Assembly: GCF_002803515.1 (NCBI RefSeq) | Contig: NZ_PHQX01000002.1 | Coordinates: 186,001-250,000, forward strand | From: Stenotrophomonas lactitubi | GTDB lineage: Bacteria > Pseudomonadota > Gammaproteobacteria > Xanthomonadales > Xanthomonadaceae | Direction: 5' to 3' | Length of the DNA stretch: 64,000 nt | In this document: positions 39,272 through 49,397 of the stretch, piece by piece | How the letters are laid out: each line of letters starts with the position of its first letter | Numbering within the stretch: the first letter of the stretch is position 1 | The notes under the pieces: model-generated | Databases searched by the model: none | The model's input: the letters and a program-made list of their open reading frames with translations, nothing else | What the model was told of the DNA's origin: nothing | Position numbers and translations under genes: made by a program

Positions 39272-39294
39272 GTAGCGGTCGAGCTTGCTCGACC
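39272..39294. repeat. SMAG-type REP palindrome
   Basis: GTAG head followed by GGTCGAGCTTGCTCGACC, a perfect palindrome 12 bp after the receptor stop, between convergent genes. Confidence 0.75.
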
Positions 39295-39303
39295 CGCGCG
39301 GAC

Positions 39304-39600
39304 TCACGCCACCGCGTTGTACGGTTCGATGCGGGCCAGCACGTCGGCCAGTCTCTCCTTGGTCATCGCAGCATCGAAATCGGCCTGCAGGCCGATCCAG
39401 AACTTGTCGGACACACCGAAGTAGCGGGACAGGCGCAGCCCGGTATCCGCCGTCACGGCACGATGGCCAGTGACGATCTCGCCGATCCGGCGCTGTGACA
39501 CGCCGATCGCCTTGGCCAGGCGGTACCGGGTGATGCCCAGGGGCTCCAGGAATTCGTGCATCAGGATCTCGCCGGGAGCGGGGTAGGGAACGGTTCGCAT
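39304..39600 (-). CDS. higA: HigA-like XRE antitoxin, without a HigB partner
   Basis: A 98-residue HigA-family protein: PAPGEILMHEFLEPLGITRYRLAKAIGVSQRRIGEIVTG is the usual HigA start and helix-turn-helix. In intact loci the RelE-like toxin gene higB lies directly upstream on the same strand. Here the 100 bp upstream encode no such protein in any frame, and a GGGGTCAG palindrome and ntrB follow. The gene is thus solitary, possibly a remnant or a free-standing repressor. The coding frame itself is intact. Confidence 0.88.
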   Translation of the reverse strand: MRTVPYPAPGEILMHEFLEPLGITRYRLAKAIGVSQRRIGEIVTGHRAVTADTGLRLSRYFGVSDKFWIGLQADFDAAMTKERLADVLARIEPYNAVA

Positions 39601-39700
39601 GGAGTGGCCTGCCCGAAAGAATGACGTTGCGGGCAGTGTGGCAACGGCACGACGCTGCGGGAATCGCCATCCGCGACCGGCTTCGACGCATTTGGTCCGA

Positions 39701-39740
39701 GGGGTCAGATCCCTTTCCGACCGGAAAGGGCGCTGACCCC
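39701..39740. repeat. GGGGTCAGATCCC-type inverted repeat
   Basis: GGGGTCAGATCCCTTTCC and GGAAAGGGCGCTGACCCC pair almost fully. It ends 13 bp before the NtrC site of ntrB. Confidence 0.85.
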
Positions 39741-39753
39741 GTGCCCCTGTTTT

Positions 39754-39768
39754 GCACTACATTGGTGC
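39754..39768. promoter_or_regulatory. NtrC-binding site just before the ntrB start codon
   Basis: GCACTACATTGGTGC fits GCACYA-N3-TGGTGC, the strong form of the NtrC site. It ends one base before ATG 39770, so bound NtrC would block transcription or translation start, implying feedback control of ntrBC. Confidence 0.75.
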
Positions 39769-39769
39769 A

Positions 39770-40823
39770 ATGTCCGACCCCGCGCCCCCGCCGTCCCTCG
39801 ATGCCCTCGGCACGCCGCTGGCCTGGGCCGGGCCCGATGGCCGCATCGCCGGCTGCAACCCGGCTTTCGCGCGCTGGCTGGGCGTCAGCGGCCGGCGCCT
39901 GCTCGGCCAGCCGTTGGCCGCGCTGGAAGTGCAGGGCGAGGCGCTGGCCCATTTCCTGGCCCGCGACGAGCGCGACAGCCTGCGCCTGAACCGGCTGGCG
40001 CTGGCCTTGCCCGGTGAGGGCGCGCGCTTTGCCGAAGGCTGGATGAGCCGCCGCGACGATGGCGGCTGGCTGCTGGAGGCGCATCCGGTCGATGAGTTTC
40101 CCGGACTCGACCCGACCCAGGCCCTGCCCAGCGCGCTCAGTGCGGCGCTGAAGGGTCTGGCGCATGAGCTGCGCAATCCGCTGGCCGGGTTGAAGGGCGC
40201 CGCACAGCTGCTGGCCCGCCGCGCGGCCCAGCGCGACGCCAGCGAACGCGAGCTGATCGATCTGATCGGCTCGGAGATCGAGCGGCTCAATGGCCTGCTG
40301 GAGCAACTGCTGTCACCGGCGCCGGCCGCGCCGCATGCGCCGCTGAACATCCACGCCGCGTTGGAGCGCGTGCTGCGTCTGGCCGAGAACGAAGCCGGCT
40401 GGGCGGTGCGCCTGCAGCGCGACTACGACCCCAGCATCCCCGAATTCGACGGCGACGCCGACCGCCTCACCCAGGCGGTATGGAACCTGGTGCGCAATGC
40501 CATCCAGGCCGGCGCCGGCAACATCACCCTGCGCACCCGCGTTGAACACGGGGTGCGCATCGCCGAACAGCTGCACACCCTGGCATTGCGCCTGGAAATC
40601 GCCGACGACGGCCGTGGCGTGCCCGAAGAACTGGCCGAACACCTGTTCCTGCCGTTGGTCAGTGGTCGTGCCGAAGGCACTGGCCTGGGCCTGGCGCTGG
40701 CCCAGCAGGTCGCGCGCGAGCATCGCGGCACGCTGACCTACCGGTCACGTCCGGGCCATACCGTATTCACCCTGCTGCTGCCGATCGGCAACGGCACTGC
40801 CACCGCCGAGGAGGCCCCGCGCG

Positions 40824-40831
<8 letters not shown>
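39770..40831 (+). CDS. ntrB: Nitrogen regulation sensor kinase NtrB
   Basis: A 353-residue soluble kinase/phosphatase that phosphorylates NtrC when nitrogen is short and is switched to phosphatase by PII. The N-terminal PAS domain (LAWAGPDGRIAGCNPAFARWLG) precedes H132 in LAHELRNPLAG. The ATPase domain shows NLVRNAIQAG, ADDGRGVPEELA and GTGLGLALAQQ. ATG 39770 is preceded by the NtrC site. It overlaps ntrC by 8 bp. Confidence 0.95.
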
Positions 40832-42272
<1,441 letters not shown>

Positions 42273-42365
42273 ACGGTGCCTGCACGCGATCCTCGCACCC
42301 GCTTGCCGAACTGTTGATCCTCCATGGACGATGCCGTCCGTAGTGTTACCTGCAAGGAGTCCTCG

Positions 42366-42935
42366 ATGCGTTTGTCCTTCGCCCTTCTGCCCTTGTCCGC
42401 CGCCGTGCTCCTGTCCGCTTGTGGCAGCGCGCCGAAGAAGCCGCAGCCCACACCGCCTCCGGCAACGGTGGTCAGCACCGCCAAGCAGGCCGAAGCCAAC
42501 CTGGCGCCTGCCTCGGCCAGCATCGTCAGTGGCCGCCTGGCGTTGATGGTGGAACCGGGCGGCGTGCACCTCACCGGTCTGGTGGGAGGCCTGCAGCCGA
42601 TGCAGCAGGCCGGTTTCCACATCCACGAGCGCGGCGACTGCAGCGCGGTGGATGCCAGCAGCGCCGGCAACCACTTCAATCCTGCCGGTGTCGCGCACGG
42701 TCGTGCCGGCAGCGGCAAGCACCACCTGGGCGACATCGACAACCTGCAGGCCGATGCGCAGGGTCGTGCCAACATCGATGTGCATCTGAAGGGCGTTACT
42801 CTGGGTGGAGGCGCCGCCACGGATATCGCCGGACGTGCACTGGTGGTGCATGCCAGGGCCGACGACTATCGCAGCCAGCCCGCCGGCAATGCCGGCGTCC
42901 GCATCGCCTGCGGCGTGATCCGGGTAACCCGCTGA
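42366..42935 (+). CDS. sodC: Cu/Zn superoxide dismutase lipoprotein, first copy
   Basis: A 189-residue SodC with a lipobox (VLLSAC). Copper and zinc ligands are present: GFHIHERGDC, GNHFNP, HHLGD and VVHARADD, and the active-site arginine lies in GNAGVRIACGVI. It removes superoxide in the periplasm. AAGGAG precedes ATG 42366. A proline-rich tether follows the lipobox. A second sodC follows 33 bp downstream, so both are probably cotranscribed. Confidence 0.93.
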   Translation: MRLSFALLPLSAAVLLSACGSAPKKPQPTPPPATVVSTAKQAEANLAPASASIVSGRLALMVEPGGVHLTGLVGGLQPMQQAGFHIHERGDCSAVDASSAGNHFNPAGVAHGRAGSGKHHLGDIDNLQADAQGRANIDVHLKGVTLGGGAATDIAGRALVVHARADDYRSQPAGNAGVRIACGVIRVTR

Positions 42936-42968
42936 TCACGCCCCCGGCATTTTCCAAGGAGAGTTTCC

Positions 42969-43601
42969 ATGCGTCTGATCCACACTTCGCTGTTCGCCGC
43001 CATCGCTGCACTGGGCCTGGCCGCCTGCAACCAGCAACCGGCCGCACCGGCCGCCGAAGCCCCGGCCACCACCCCGGCCGAAGGTTCGGCAGCACCGGCC
43101 GATCCGGCCACTGCACCGGCTACCGCAGCGGCCCCGGCAGCCAATACCTCGGCCACTGCCGAGCTGGCACCGACCCAGGGCAATGAAACCAAGGGTTCGA
43201 TCACCTTCAAGCTGGTCGACGGCAAGGTTCACGCGTCCGGCCAGATCACCGGCCTGAAGCCGGGCAGCGAGCACGGCTTCCACATCCACGAGAAGGGTGA
43301 CTGCAGCGCGCCGGACGGCATGAGCGCCGGCGGCCACTTCAACCCGGGCAAGCAGGACCACGGCAACGTGGCCACCGACCCGCACCACGGTGGCGACATG
43401 CCCAACATCAAGGCCGACGACAAGGGCGTAGCCACCATCGACAGCCCGGTGTCGAGCAACGTCAACATCGGCAAGGGTGATGATTTCGACATCATCGGCC
43501 GCGGTCTGATCGTCCACGCCGACGCGGACGACTACAAGACCCAGCCGACCGGCAACGCCGGTGCGCGACTGGCGTGCGCGGTGATCAGCAAGGCCCCGTA
43601 A
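42969..43601 (+). CDS. sodC: Cu/Zn superoxide dismutase lipoprotein, second copy
   Basis: A 210-residue SodC with a lipobox (LGLAAC) and a long Ala/Pro-rich linker of about 40 residues. Ligand motifs GFHIHEKGDC, GGHFNP, DPHHGGDMPN and IVHADADD are complete, and GNAGARLACAVI holds the arginine region. It differs from the first copy in the zinc loop (KQDHGNVATDPHHGG) and overall sequence, so the pair is an old duplication or two separate acquisitions. AAGGAGA precedes the start. A strong terminator follows. Confidence 0.93.
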   Translation: MRLIHTSLFAAIAALGLAACNQQPAAPAAEAPATTPAEGSAAPADPATAPATAAAPAANTSATAELAPTQGNETKGSITFKLVDGKVHASGQITGLKPGSEHGFHIHEKGDCSAPDGMSAGGHFNPGKQDHGNVATDPHHGGDMPNIKADDKGVATIDSPVSSNVNIGKGDDFDIIGRGLIVHADADDYKTQPTGNAGARLACAVISKAP

Positions 43602-43607
43602 GAAATG

Positions 43608-43637
43608 AAAAAACGCCGGCGCAAGCCGGCGTTTTTC
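43608..43637. terminator. Intrinsic terminator after sodC2
   Basis: AAAAACGCCGGC and GCCGGCGTTTTT pair over 12 bp around a GCAA tetraloop, followed by more T. It is symmetrical and works in both directions. Confidence 0.9.
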
Positions 43638-43652
43638 TTTGCACTGCTTCCT

Positions 43653-43717
43653 GTAGAGCCGAGCCCACGCTCGGCTGCTCTTCCGGGGCCCTGAGCCGAA
43701 CATGGGCTCTGCTCTAC
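43653..43717. repeat. SMAG-type REP pair
   Basis: GTAG head with AGCCGAGCCCACGCTCGGCT, a short spacer, then GAGCCGAACATGGGCTC-type arm ending in CTAC. Confidence 0.75.
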
Positions 43718-43742
43718 AACACGTCGCGGCCACCGTTTCCTA

Positions 43743-44630
43743 TCAGCGCGCCAGCAGTTCGCGCGCGTCCTGCCCAGCTTCGCAATGCACGAACAGCACC
43801 GGCACACCGTGCGCTTCCAGCACTGCGGCCATCTGCCGCTGGCGCATCAGGAACTGCTCGTAGATGCCCTGCAGGCGTTCGCAGTCACCCTTGCCGTGGT
43901 TGTAATGCGCGCACCAGCCGGCCGGATCGAACAGCGCCATGCGCGCTTCACCCTGCGTATAGCGCAGCAACGGCTCGGGCGCGTCACTCAGCCACTCGTC
44001 CTGGCCCGGAGCCATGATCGCGGTTTCAATCAGCGGCCACAGCGCGGCCAGACCCTGGTTGTCGTACTGCATCGACATCATCGCGGCCAGGTCGTTCACG
44101 GTGAAATAGCGTGCGTGCTCGACGCGTGCACCGAACGTGTTCTGTGCCATCAGCGCGGTGTCGGCATGGGCCATGCCATTGGCCAGCAGCACCTCTTCCA
44201 GTGCATCGGCCACGGCCGCCGTGGTTGCCACGTCACTGCCGGTCAGCAGGAACGGCACCACCCGCAGGCCACCGCCTACCAGGGTGGCGTCGGCCTGGAA
44301 TGGCAGCGGTACATCACCGCTGGCATCGGCGCCGAAGGCCAGCACGCGCGGGCCCTGGTTGCGGCCGGGCGCGCGCATCTGCAGTTCTTCCAGGCGGCGA
44401 TGGATCGGCCAGCCCGGGCGAAGCACTTCGGCCGGATCGAAATGGGCGGCGGCGAACACCAGGTCCAGCTCGGCCACCTGTGGCACCAGCTTGGACAGGT
44501 CGCGGCCGACGCGTTCGGCCAGTTCACCGGCCTGTTCAGCGCTGAGCACCGCCTGGCGGGGGATTTCGCCGCCGGCCAGTTCCAGGGCCAGCACGCCAAG
44601 GGCATTCATCGCAGGGTCGGGTTTGCTCAT
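43743..44630 (-). CDS. Conserved protein of unknown function
   Basis: A 295-residue soluble protein with no signal peptide or membrane segment. It has many aromatic and acidic positions (DLVFAAAHFDPAEVLRPGWP, YFTVNDLAAMMSMQYDNQGLAAL, WCAHYNHGKGDCERLQGIYE). The histidine and cysteine-containing HYNHGKGDC is the most motif-like piece. I recognise no family; it reads like a Xanthomonadaceae-specific housekeeping protein. It is divergent from the thiolase gene, 108 bp apart. ATG 44630 is the first reasonable start; 44609 is an alternative. Confidence 0.75.
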   Translation of the reverse strand: MSKPDPAMNALGVLALELAGGEIPRQAVLSAEQAGELAERVGRDLSKLVPQVAELDLVFAAAHFDPAEVLRPGWPIHRRLEELQMRAPGRNQGPRVLAFGADASGDVPLPFQADATLVGGGLRVVPFLLTGSDVATTAAVADALEEVLLANGMAHADTALMAQNTFGARVEHARYFTVNDLAAMMSMQYDNQGLAALWPLIETAIMAPGQDEWLSDAPEPLLRYTQGEARMALFDPAGWCAHYNHGKGDCERLQGIYEQFLMRQRQMAAVLEAHGVPVLFVHCEAGQDARELLAR

Positions 44631-44738
44631 GGTTCCACGGTTGGCCCATCACAGGGCGGCAGCTACACTTGGCCCCATTATGCCTGCTCTGTCGTGCAGG
44701 CCATGTTGCAGACACCCTCATCCATGCCAGGTATCTCC

Positions 44739-46019
44739 ATGCCCAACGCTCGTCCCGTCGCCATCCTCGGTGGCGTCCGCATTCCGTTCTGCCGCCAGAA
44801 CACCGCGTATTCGGATGTCGGCAACCTCGGCATGTCGGTGCGCACGCTGGGAGCGCTGGTCGAGCGCTTCGGCCTGCACGGCCAGCAGCTGGGTGAAGTG
44901 GCGATGGGTGCGGTCATCAAGCACTCCAGCGACTGGAACCTGGGCCGCGAAGCCACGCTGTCCTCGGGTCTGTCGCCATTGACCCCCGGCATCACCCTGC
45001 AGCGTGCCTGCGGCACCTCGCTGGACAGCATCATCACGGTTGCCAACAAGATTGCGCTGGGCCAGATCGAGTCCGGCATCGGCGGCGGTTCGGATACCAC
45101 TTCCGATGTGCCGATCGTGTACGGCAAGAAGCTGCGCGCGCGACTGCTGGCCGCCAACCGAGCCAAGACCACCGGCGACAAGATCCGCGCGCTGACCTCC
45201 GGCTTCAAGTTCGCCGAGCTCAAGCCGGAGTTCCCGGGCGTGGCCGAGCCGCGTACCGGCAAGAGCATGGGCGACCACTGCGAAGACATGGCCAAGGAGT
45301 GGAACATCTCGCGCGACTCGCAGGACGAGTGGGCGGTGTCCTCGCACAAGAAGCTGGCTGCCGCCTATGAGCGTGGCTTCTTCAACGACCTGATCGCACC
45401 GTTCCGCGGCGTCGAGCGCGACAACATCCTGCGCGCCGACACCTCGCTGGAAAAGCTGGCGACGCTGAAGCCGGCATTCGACAAGGTGTCCGGCCGCGGC
45501 ACCCTGACTGCTGCCAACTCCACCCCGCTGACCGATGGCGCCGCCGCCGTGCTGCTGGCCAGTGAGGAGTGGGCGCGGGCGCATGGCCACGAGCCGCAGG
45601 CCTACCTGCGCGATGCACACGTGTCGGCCGTCGATTTCGTGCACGGCGAAGGCCTGTTGATGGCACCGACCGTGGCCGTGCCGGAGATGCTCAAGCGCAA
45701 CGGCCTGACCCTGCAGGACTTCGACATCTACGAGATCCACGAAGCCTTCGCCGCACAGGTGCTGTGCACCCTGCGTGCGTGGGAGAGCGAGGATTACTGC
45801 CGCAACCGCCTGGGCCTGGATGCACCGATGGGGCGTATCGACCCGGACAAGATCAACCTGCTGGGTTCGTCGCTGGCCACCGGCCACCCGTTCGCCGCCA
45901 CCGGTGCACGCGTGATCGCCACGGCGGCCAAGCAGCTGGCCGAGCGCGGCGGTGGCCGTGCGCTGGTGTCGATCTGCACCGCCGGCGGCATGGGCGTGGT
46001 GGCGATCGTCGAACGTTGA
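44739..46019 (+). CDS. Thiolase (acetyl-CoA C-acetyltransferase, FadI-like)
   Basis: A 426-residue thiolase. The nucleophile is C91 in QRACGTSLDS, and the others are H334 in YEIHEAFA, the histidine of GHPFAATGAR and C413 in SICTAGGMG. Length and the SGRGTLTAANSTPLTDGAA block resemble FadI, the long-chain thiolase, more than short acetoacetyl-CoA thiolases. No fadJ follows, so its pathway is open. AGGT lies seven bases before ATG 44739; ATG 44724 is also in frame. Confidence 0.9.
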   Translation: MPNARPVAILGGVRIPFCRQNTAYSDVGNLGMSVRTLGALVERFGLHGQQLGEVAMGAVIKHSSDWNLGREATLSSGLSPLTPGITLQRACGTSLDSIITVANKIALGQIESGIGGGSDTTSDVPIVYGKKLRARLLAANRAKTTGDKIRALTSGFKFAELKPEFPGVAEPRTGKSMGDHCEDMAKEWNISRDSQDEWAVSSHKKLAAAYERGFFNDLIAPFRGVERDNILRADTSLEKLATLKPAFDKVSGRGTLTAANSTPLTDGAAAVLLASEEWARAHGHEPQAYLRDAHVSAVDFVHGEGLLMAPTVAVPEMLKRNGLTLQDFDIYEIHEAFAAQVLCTLRAWESEDYCRNRLGLDAPMGRIDPDKINLLGSSLATGHPFAATGARVIATAAKQLAERGGGRALVSICTAGGMGVVAIVER

Positions 46020-46032
46020 TGCGACTGCTCTG

Positions 46033-46091
46033 GTAGATGCCAAGCTCGCTTGGCACTGCTCGATGAGCATCCACGCATGGCGTGGATCTAC
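46033..46091. repeat. SMAG-type REP pair
   Basis: GTAG head, ATGCCAAGCTCGCTTGGCA, then ATCCACGCATGGCGTGGAT with CTAC tail. Confidence 0.85.
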
Positions 46092-46095
46092 ACAC

Positions 46096-46124
46096 AAGAA
46101 CGCCGCCCGATGGGCGGCGTTCTT
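46096..46124. terminator. Two-way intrinsic terminator
   Basis: AAGAACGCCGCCC and GGGCGGCGTTCTT pair over 13 bp with a GAT loop, between the convergent thiolase and hemY genes. Confidence 0.8.
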
Positions 46125-46143
46125 GTGATCCCGGTGCGGCCAC

Positions 46144-46167
46144 ACGCCAACCAAGGTTGGCGTCTAC
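46144..46167. repeat. SMAG-type REP palindrome
   Basis: ACGCCAACCAAGGTTGGCGT followed by CTAC, ten bases before the hemY stop. Confidence 0.75.
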
Positions 46168-46176
46168 CGAAGCGGG

Positions 46177-47484
46177 CTACGGCAACCGCGGGTTGCCGAA
46201 CTCGTCGCGCTCTTCGTTGGCGTCATACACCGGCGGCAACGGTGCAATCGACTGCTCTTCGACGGTCGCATGCAGCGGCGTTTCAGTGGCCGCTGCCGAT
46301 GCCCGTACCAGCGCCACGCTGTCCTCGCCGCGCTGCAGGCGCAGTGCGTTGGTCAGGCACTGCGCGGCCAGCACGTGCTCGCCACGCTGTGCGAAGGCTT
46401 CGCCCAGCGCTTCCCATGCAGGGGCGCCGGCACCAGCGGCGATGGCTTCATGCAGGAACGCGTCGGCGGCATCCCATTGCTGCTGCGCCAGCGCGATGCG
46501 GCCCTGGGCCAGGCGCAGGGCGGCCGAATCGTCGTGCACGTTGCGCCAGCGCTGCAGGTTGGCCTGGCGTGTAGCCAGACGTTCGGCCGGCAGACGGCCA
46601 TACAGCGCCGCCAGTTCGTCATCCCAGCGATGGTCCAGCGCCTGCTCAAGCGCCAGCAGTGCCGGTTCGTCCCAGTCCAGTGCAACCGCACGGGTGGCGT
46701 AGGCGGCAACCACGTCCGGGGTCGGTCGCAGCGCCTTCGGCGTGGCTTCCCATTGCGTAGCCAGTGCGTTGACGTCGCCGGCTTCCAGCAGTGCCTGCGC
46801 GGCCAGGCGGGCTTCCAGTTCGCTGCTGGCCTCGGCCGGCAGCACCTTGGTCTGGCGCAGTGCGCCCAGCTGGCCGTAAGCCTCATGCGCGCGGCCAGCA
46901 CGGGCCAGCGCTTCAGTACGCAGCCACAGACCGCGCGGCGGCAGCGGCTGGATCGCCGCCACATCCAGTGCGTTGATCGCATCCACCGGCAGATCGTTGG
47001 CCAGCAGCTGTTCGGCGCGCAGCAGCGCCTGCAACGTCGCATCGCTTTCGCCCAGACGCTGCAGCAGCGCCTCGGCAGCGGGTGCATCGGCGCGGACCTG
47101 CGCACTGCGCACGGCATTGGCCAGCGCAACGCCACTCACTTCCGGATCCTTGGCGGCGCCGTCCAGCAGCTTCTCGGCGCGCTGCCACTGGCCATGCTCG
47201 TAGGCCAGAAGGCCATCGATCAGGCGTACCCGGCCCTGCTTGCGGCGGTAGCGGCCCCAGGCACGGAACGGTGCGGCGATCAGGCTCCACAGCAGCCACA
47301 GCACCAGCACGCCGATCACCGACAGCAGTGCCACCTTCGGCAGGTTGCTGTGGTAGTCGTAGCCGGCGTAGCGCAGGGTCACTTCGCCGTAGCGGTTCAG
47401 GTCATCGGTGCCGAGCCATTGCGCGGCAACCACGCCAATCGCCACTGCCAGTAACAGCACGACCAGTGATTGCAGGGGTTTCAT
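46177..47484 (-). CDS. hemY: HemY-like TPR membrane protein
   Basis: A 435-residue protein of the proteobacterial HemY family (not protoporphyrinogen oxidase). Two N-terminal membrane segments (about 5-25 and 45-68) are followed by TPR-like helices through to the C-terminus. The block YHSNLPKVALLSVIGVLVLWLLW is typical. Its role is poorly known but it is always linked to hemX and hemD; it probably organises tetrapyrrole enzymes at the membrane. It starts six bases after hemX. Confidence 0.88.
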   Translation of the reverse strand: MKPLQSLVVLLLAVAIGVVAAQWLGTDDLNRYGEVTLRYAGYDYHSNLPKVALLSVIGVLVLWLLWSLIAAPFRAWGRYRRKQGRVRLIDGLLAYEHGQWQRAEKLLDGAAKDPEVSGVALANAVRSAQVRADAPAAEALLQRLGESDATLQALLRAEQLLANDLPVDAINALDVAAIQPLPPRGLWLRTEALARAGRAHEAYGQLGALRQTKVLPAEASSELEARLAAQALLEAGDVNALATQWEATPKALRPTPDVVAAYATRAVALDWDEPALLALEQALDHRWDDELAALYGRLPAERLATRQANLQRWRNVHDDSAALRLAQGRIALAQQQWDAADAFLHEAIAAGAGAPAWEALGEAFAQRGEHVLAAQCLTNALRLQRGEDSVALVRASAAATETPLHATVEEQSIAPLPPVYDANEERDEFGNPRLP

Positions 47485-47490
47485 AGGGGC

Positions 47491-48471
47491 TTACCTCCGG
47501 TCGGTCTGGGTACGCAGTTGTTGCAGGGTGCTGCCAAGCACGGTGTCATCGGCCTGCAATGGCAGCGTGCGCAGGGCATGGAGTTCAGCACGTTGCGCGC
47601 GCAGGTCCGGTGAATCCGGCCAGCGCCGCTGCGCCCAGAGATCGATTCTGTTCAGCGCGGCATCGCGGCCGCTGCCATCGCCGCGCTCGATCGCGGCGCG
47701 GGCCAGGGTCAGTTCCAGCTGCAGCGCCGTGTCGATGGTGGTGCGCTCGGCCGTGGTCAGCGGACCGTTCAGACGGCTCGGGGTGATGTCCACGAAGGGC
47801 GCCAGCGCGGCCTGCCACCACGGTTTCGCGGTGTTGTCGGCGGGCGTCTGCGCGATCTGCGAAGGCAGGCCCTGCAGGGCCTTGCCCAGCGCGTCCAGGC
47901 GTTGCAGCGACTGCACGCGAGGGCCCGCGCCCAACGCATCCAGCGCGTTGCGTTCCTGCACCAGTGCCTGGCGCAGGTTCAGGCCGTCGCTGTCGGGAAG
48001 ATCGGCCAGTGCAGTGGCGGCCAGCGCATACAGCCGGCGCGAGCCATCCACGTCATCGGCGAACGCCAGACGCTGCGCGGCCTGGGTCAGCAGCAGTTCG
48101 GCCTCATCGCGCTGCACCGCCTGGCGGCCCTGGTTGGCGCTGTCGGCCAGCTTGGCCAGGTTTTCTTCCAGCAAGGCACTGCGCTGCGACAGGCCCAGCA
48201 TTTCATCGCGCAGCACCCGATTGGTGGTGGCCGCATCCTGCAGGCGCTGGCTGGCAGCGCGCTGGTCGCGGCGCAAAGCCTCGACCGTGGCCTCCAGTCC
48301 CTTCAGCTGCACGGCGGTGGTCTGTGCCTGTGCCAGCTGGTCGCTCTGCTGCTTCTGCCAATAGTGGTAACCGGCATAGCCGCCCGCGCCCAGCACCGCC
48401 AGCACGGCAAGCGGCAGCAGCCAGCGCACGGGGCGATGGGGCGATGGAGCGGGCGGCAGAGTGTCGTTCAT
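47491..48471 (-). CDS. hemX: HemX-like membrane protein
   Basis: A 326-residue protein with one N-terminal membrane segment (about 17-38, PLAVLAVLGAGGYAGYHYW), a long coiled-coil region (LKGLEATVEALRRDQRAASQ to LLEENLAKLADSANQ), and a periplasmic C-terminal domain with LWAQRRWPDSPDLRAQ. It was once called uroporphyrinogen III methyltransferase but has no such catalytic domain. It lies between hemD and hemY in the standard order. Confidence 0.88.
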   Translation of the reverse strand: MNDTLPPAPSPHRPVRWLLPLAVLAVLGAGGYAGYHYWQKQQSDQLAQAQTTAVQLKGLEATVEALRRDQRAASQRLQDAATTNRVLRDEMLGLSQRSALLEENLAKLADSANQGRQAVQRDEAELLLTQAAQRLAFADDVDGSRRLYALAATALADLPDSDGLNLRQALVQERNALDALGAGPRVQSLQRLDALGKALQGLPSQIAQTPADNTAKPWWQAALAPFVDITPSRLNGPLTTAERTTIDTALQLELTLARAAIERGDGSGRDAALNRIDLWAQRRWPDSPDLRAQRAELHALRTLPLQADDTVLGSTLQQLRTQTDRR

Positions 48472-48575
48472 CGGGCTTCCTTGTCGGCGGCAACGCCGGA
48501 ACAGATCCGGCAGGCAGCGTTGTGCACAGCATCACTGTTGCCAACGACACCGGCAAGCCACTGCCGGGTGCCTGT

Positions 48576-49355
48576 TCAGGTCGCTGCCGGGCCGGTGAGC
48601 GCCGTGTGTGCAGCGGCGATCAACTGAAGATGGGTGGGGCCTTCGCTGCGCACCACCCGGGTCAGCCCCAGTGCCTGCGCCTGCGCGCCCAGTCGCTCGC
48701 TGGCCACCAGTGCGATCGCGTTCGCCTGCAGCCGCTGCTGCCAGTGTGCAGGCAACTGCTGCCAGAAACGCTGCAATGCCTCGCCACTGCTGACTGCCAG
48801 CAGCCAGGGCGTCGGAGAACGGGCCAAACGCGCCAGCATGCGCCGCGACAAGCGCAGCGGCAGCCGTCGGTAAACATCGGCGCGGATGATCTGTGCGCCT
48901 GCGGCCTGCAGTTCGGCGGCAATCAGCCCACGCCCGCCCGGTGCGGTCACCAGCCCGATCTGCATGCCGCGTACATCGCCCAGCACCGGCATCGCCAGCA
49001 GGCCCTCGCTGTCCATCCGCTGGGGCGCATGGACGTCGGCGACGCCGTGCGCCAGCAGCGCGCGCGCGGTGCCTTCACCCACGGTCAGCCACGGGCTGCG
49101 TTGCGCTGCCGCCAGCGGTAGCAGGCTGGCCGCCGCCGCGACAGCGGCCGGGCTGGTGAACACCACCCGATCGCTGGTCAGCGCCCGTTGTAATTGCTGC
49201 AATGCGGCAATGTCCTGCAGACGTTGCAGCCGCCAGGGCGAAAGCGCGACGGTACGGCCTCCCAGCGCTGCTGCGGCGTGGCGCAGCGCCGCCTGCTGAC
49301 CCTGCGGGCGCAGTGAGATCAGGGTCCAGCCAGTGGGTATCGTATGGTTGGCCAT
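48576..49355 (-). CDS. hemD: Uroporphyrinogen-III synthase
   Basis: A 259-residue HemD, which closes hydroxymethylbilane with D-ring inversion to uroporphyrinogen III in heme synthesis. Sequence identity is always low in this family; useful marks are WTLISLRPQGQQAALRHAA, DRVVFTSPAAVAAA, VGEGTARALLAHGV and LAVSSGEALQRFW. Context confirms it: hemX and hemY follow. ATG 49355 or ATG 49364 may be used. It is divergent from a thioesterase gene with about 40 bp between starts; the shared promoter must be compact. Confidence 0.88.
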   Translation of the reverse strand: MANHTIPTGWTLISLRPQGQQAALRHAAAALGGRTVALSPWRLQRLQDIAALQQLQRALTSDRVVFTSPAAVAAAASLLPLAAAQRSPWLTVGEGTARALLAHGVADVHAPQRMDSEGLLAMPVLGDVRGMQIGLVTAPGGRGLIAAELQAAGAQIIRADVYRRLPLRLSRRMLARLARSPTPWLLAVSSGEALQRFWQQLPAHWQQRLQANAIALVASERLGAQAQALGLTRVVRSEGPTHLQLIAAAHTALTGPAAT

Positions 49356-49397
49356 TCCCGTCATTATGCGGGCCCTTTGTTGTCGTGGTTGCTGCTG

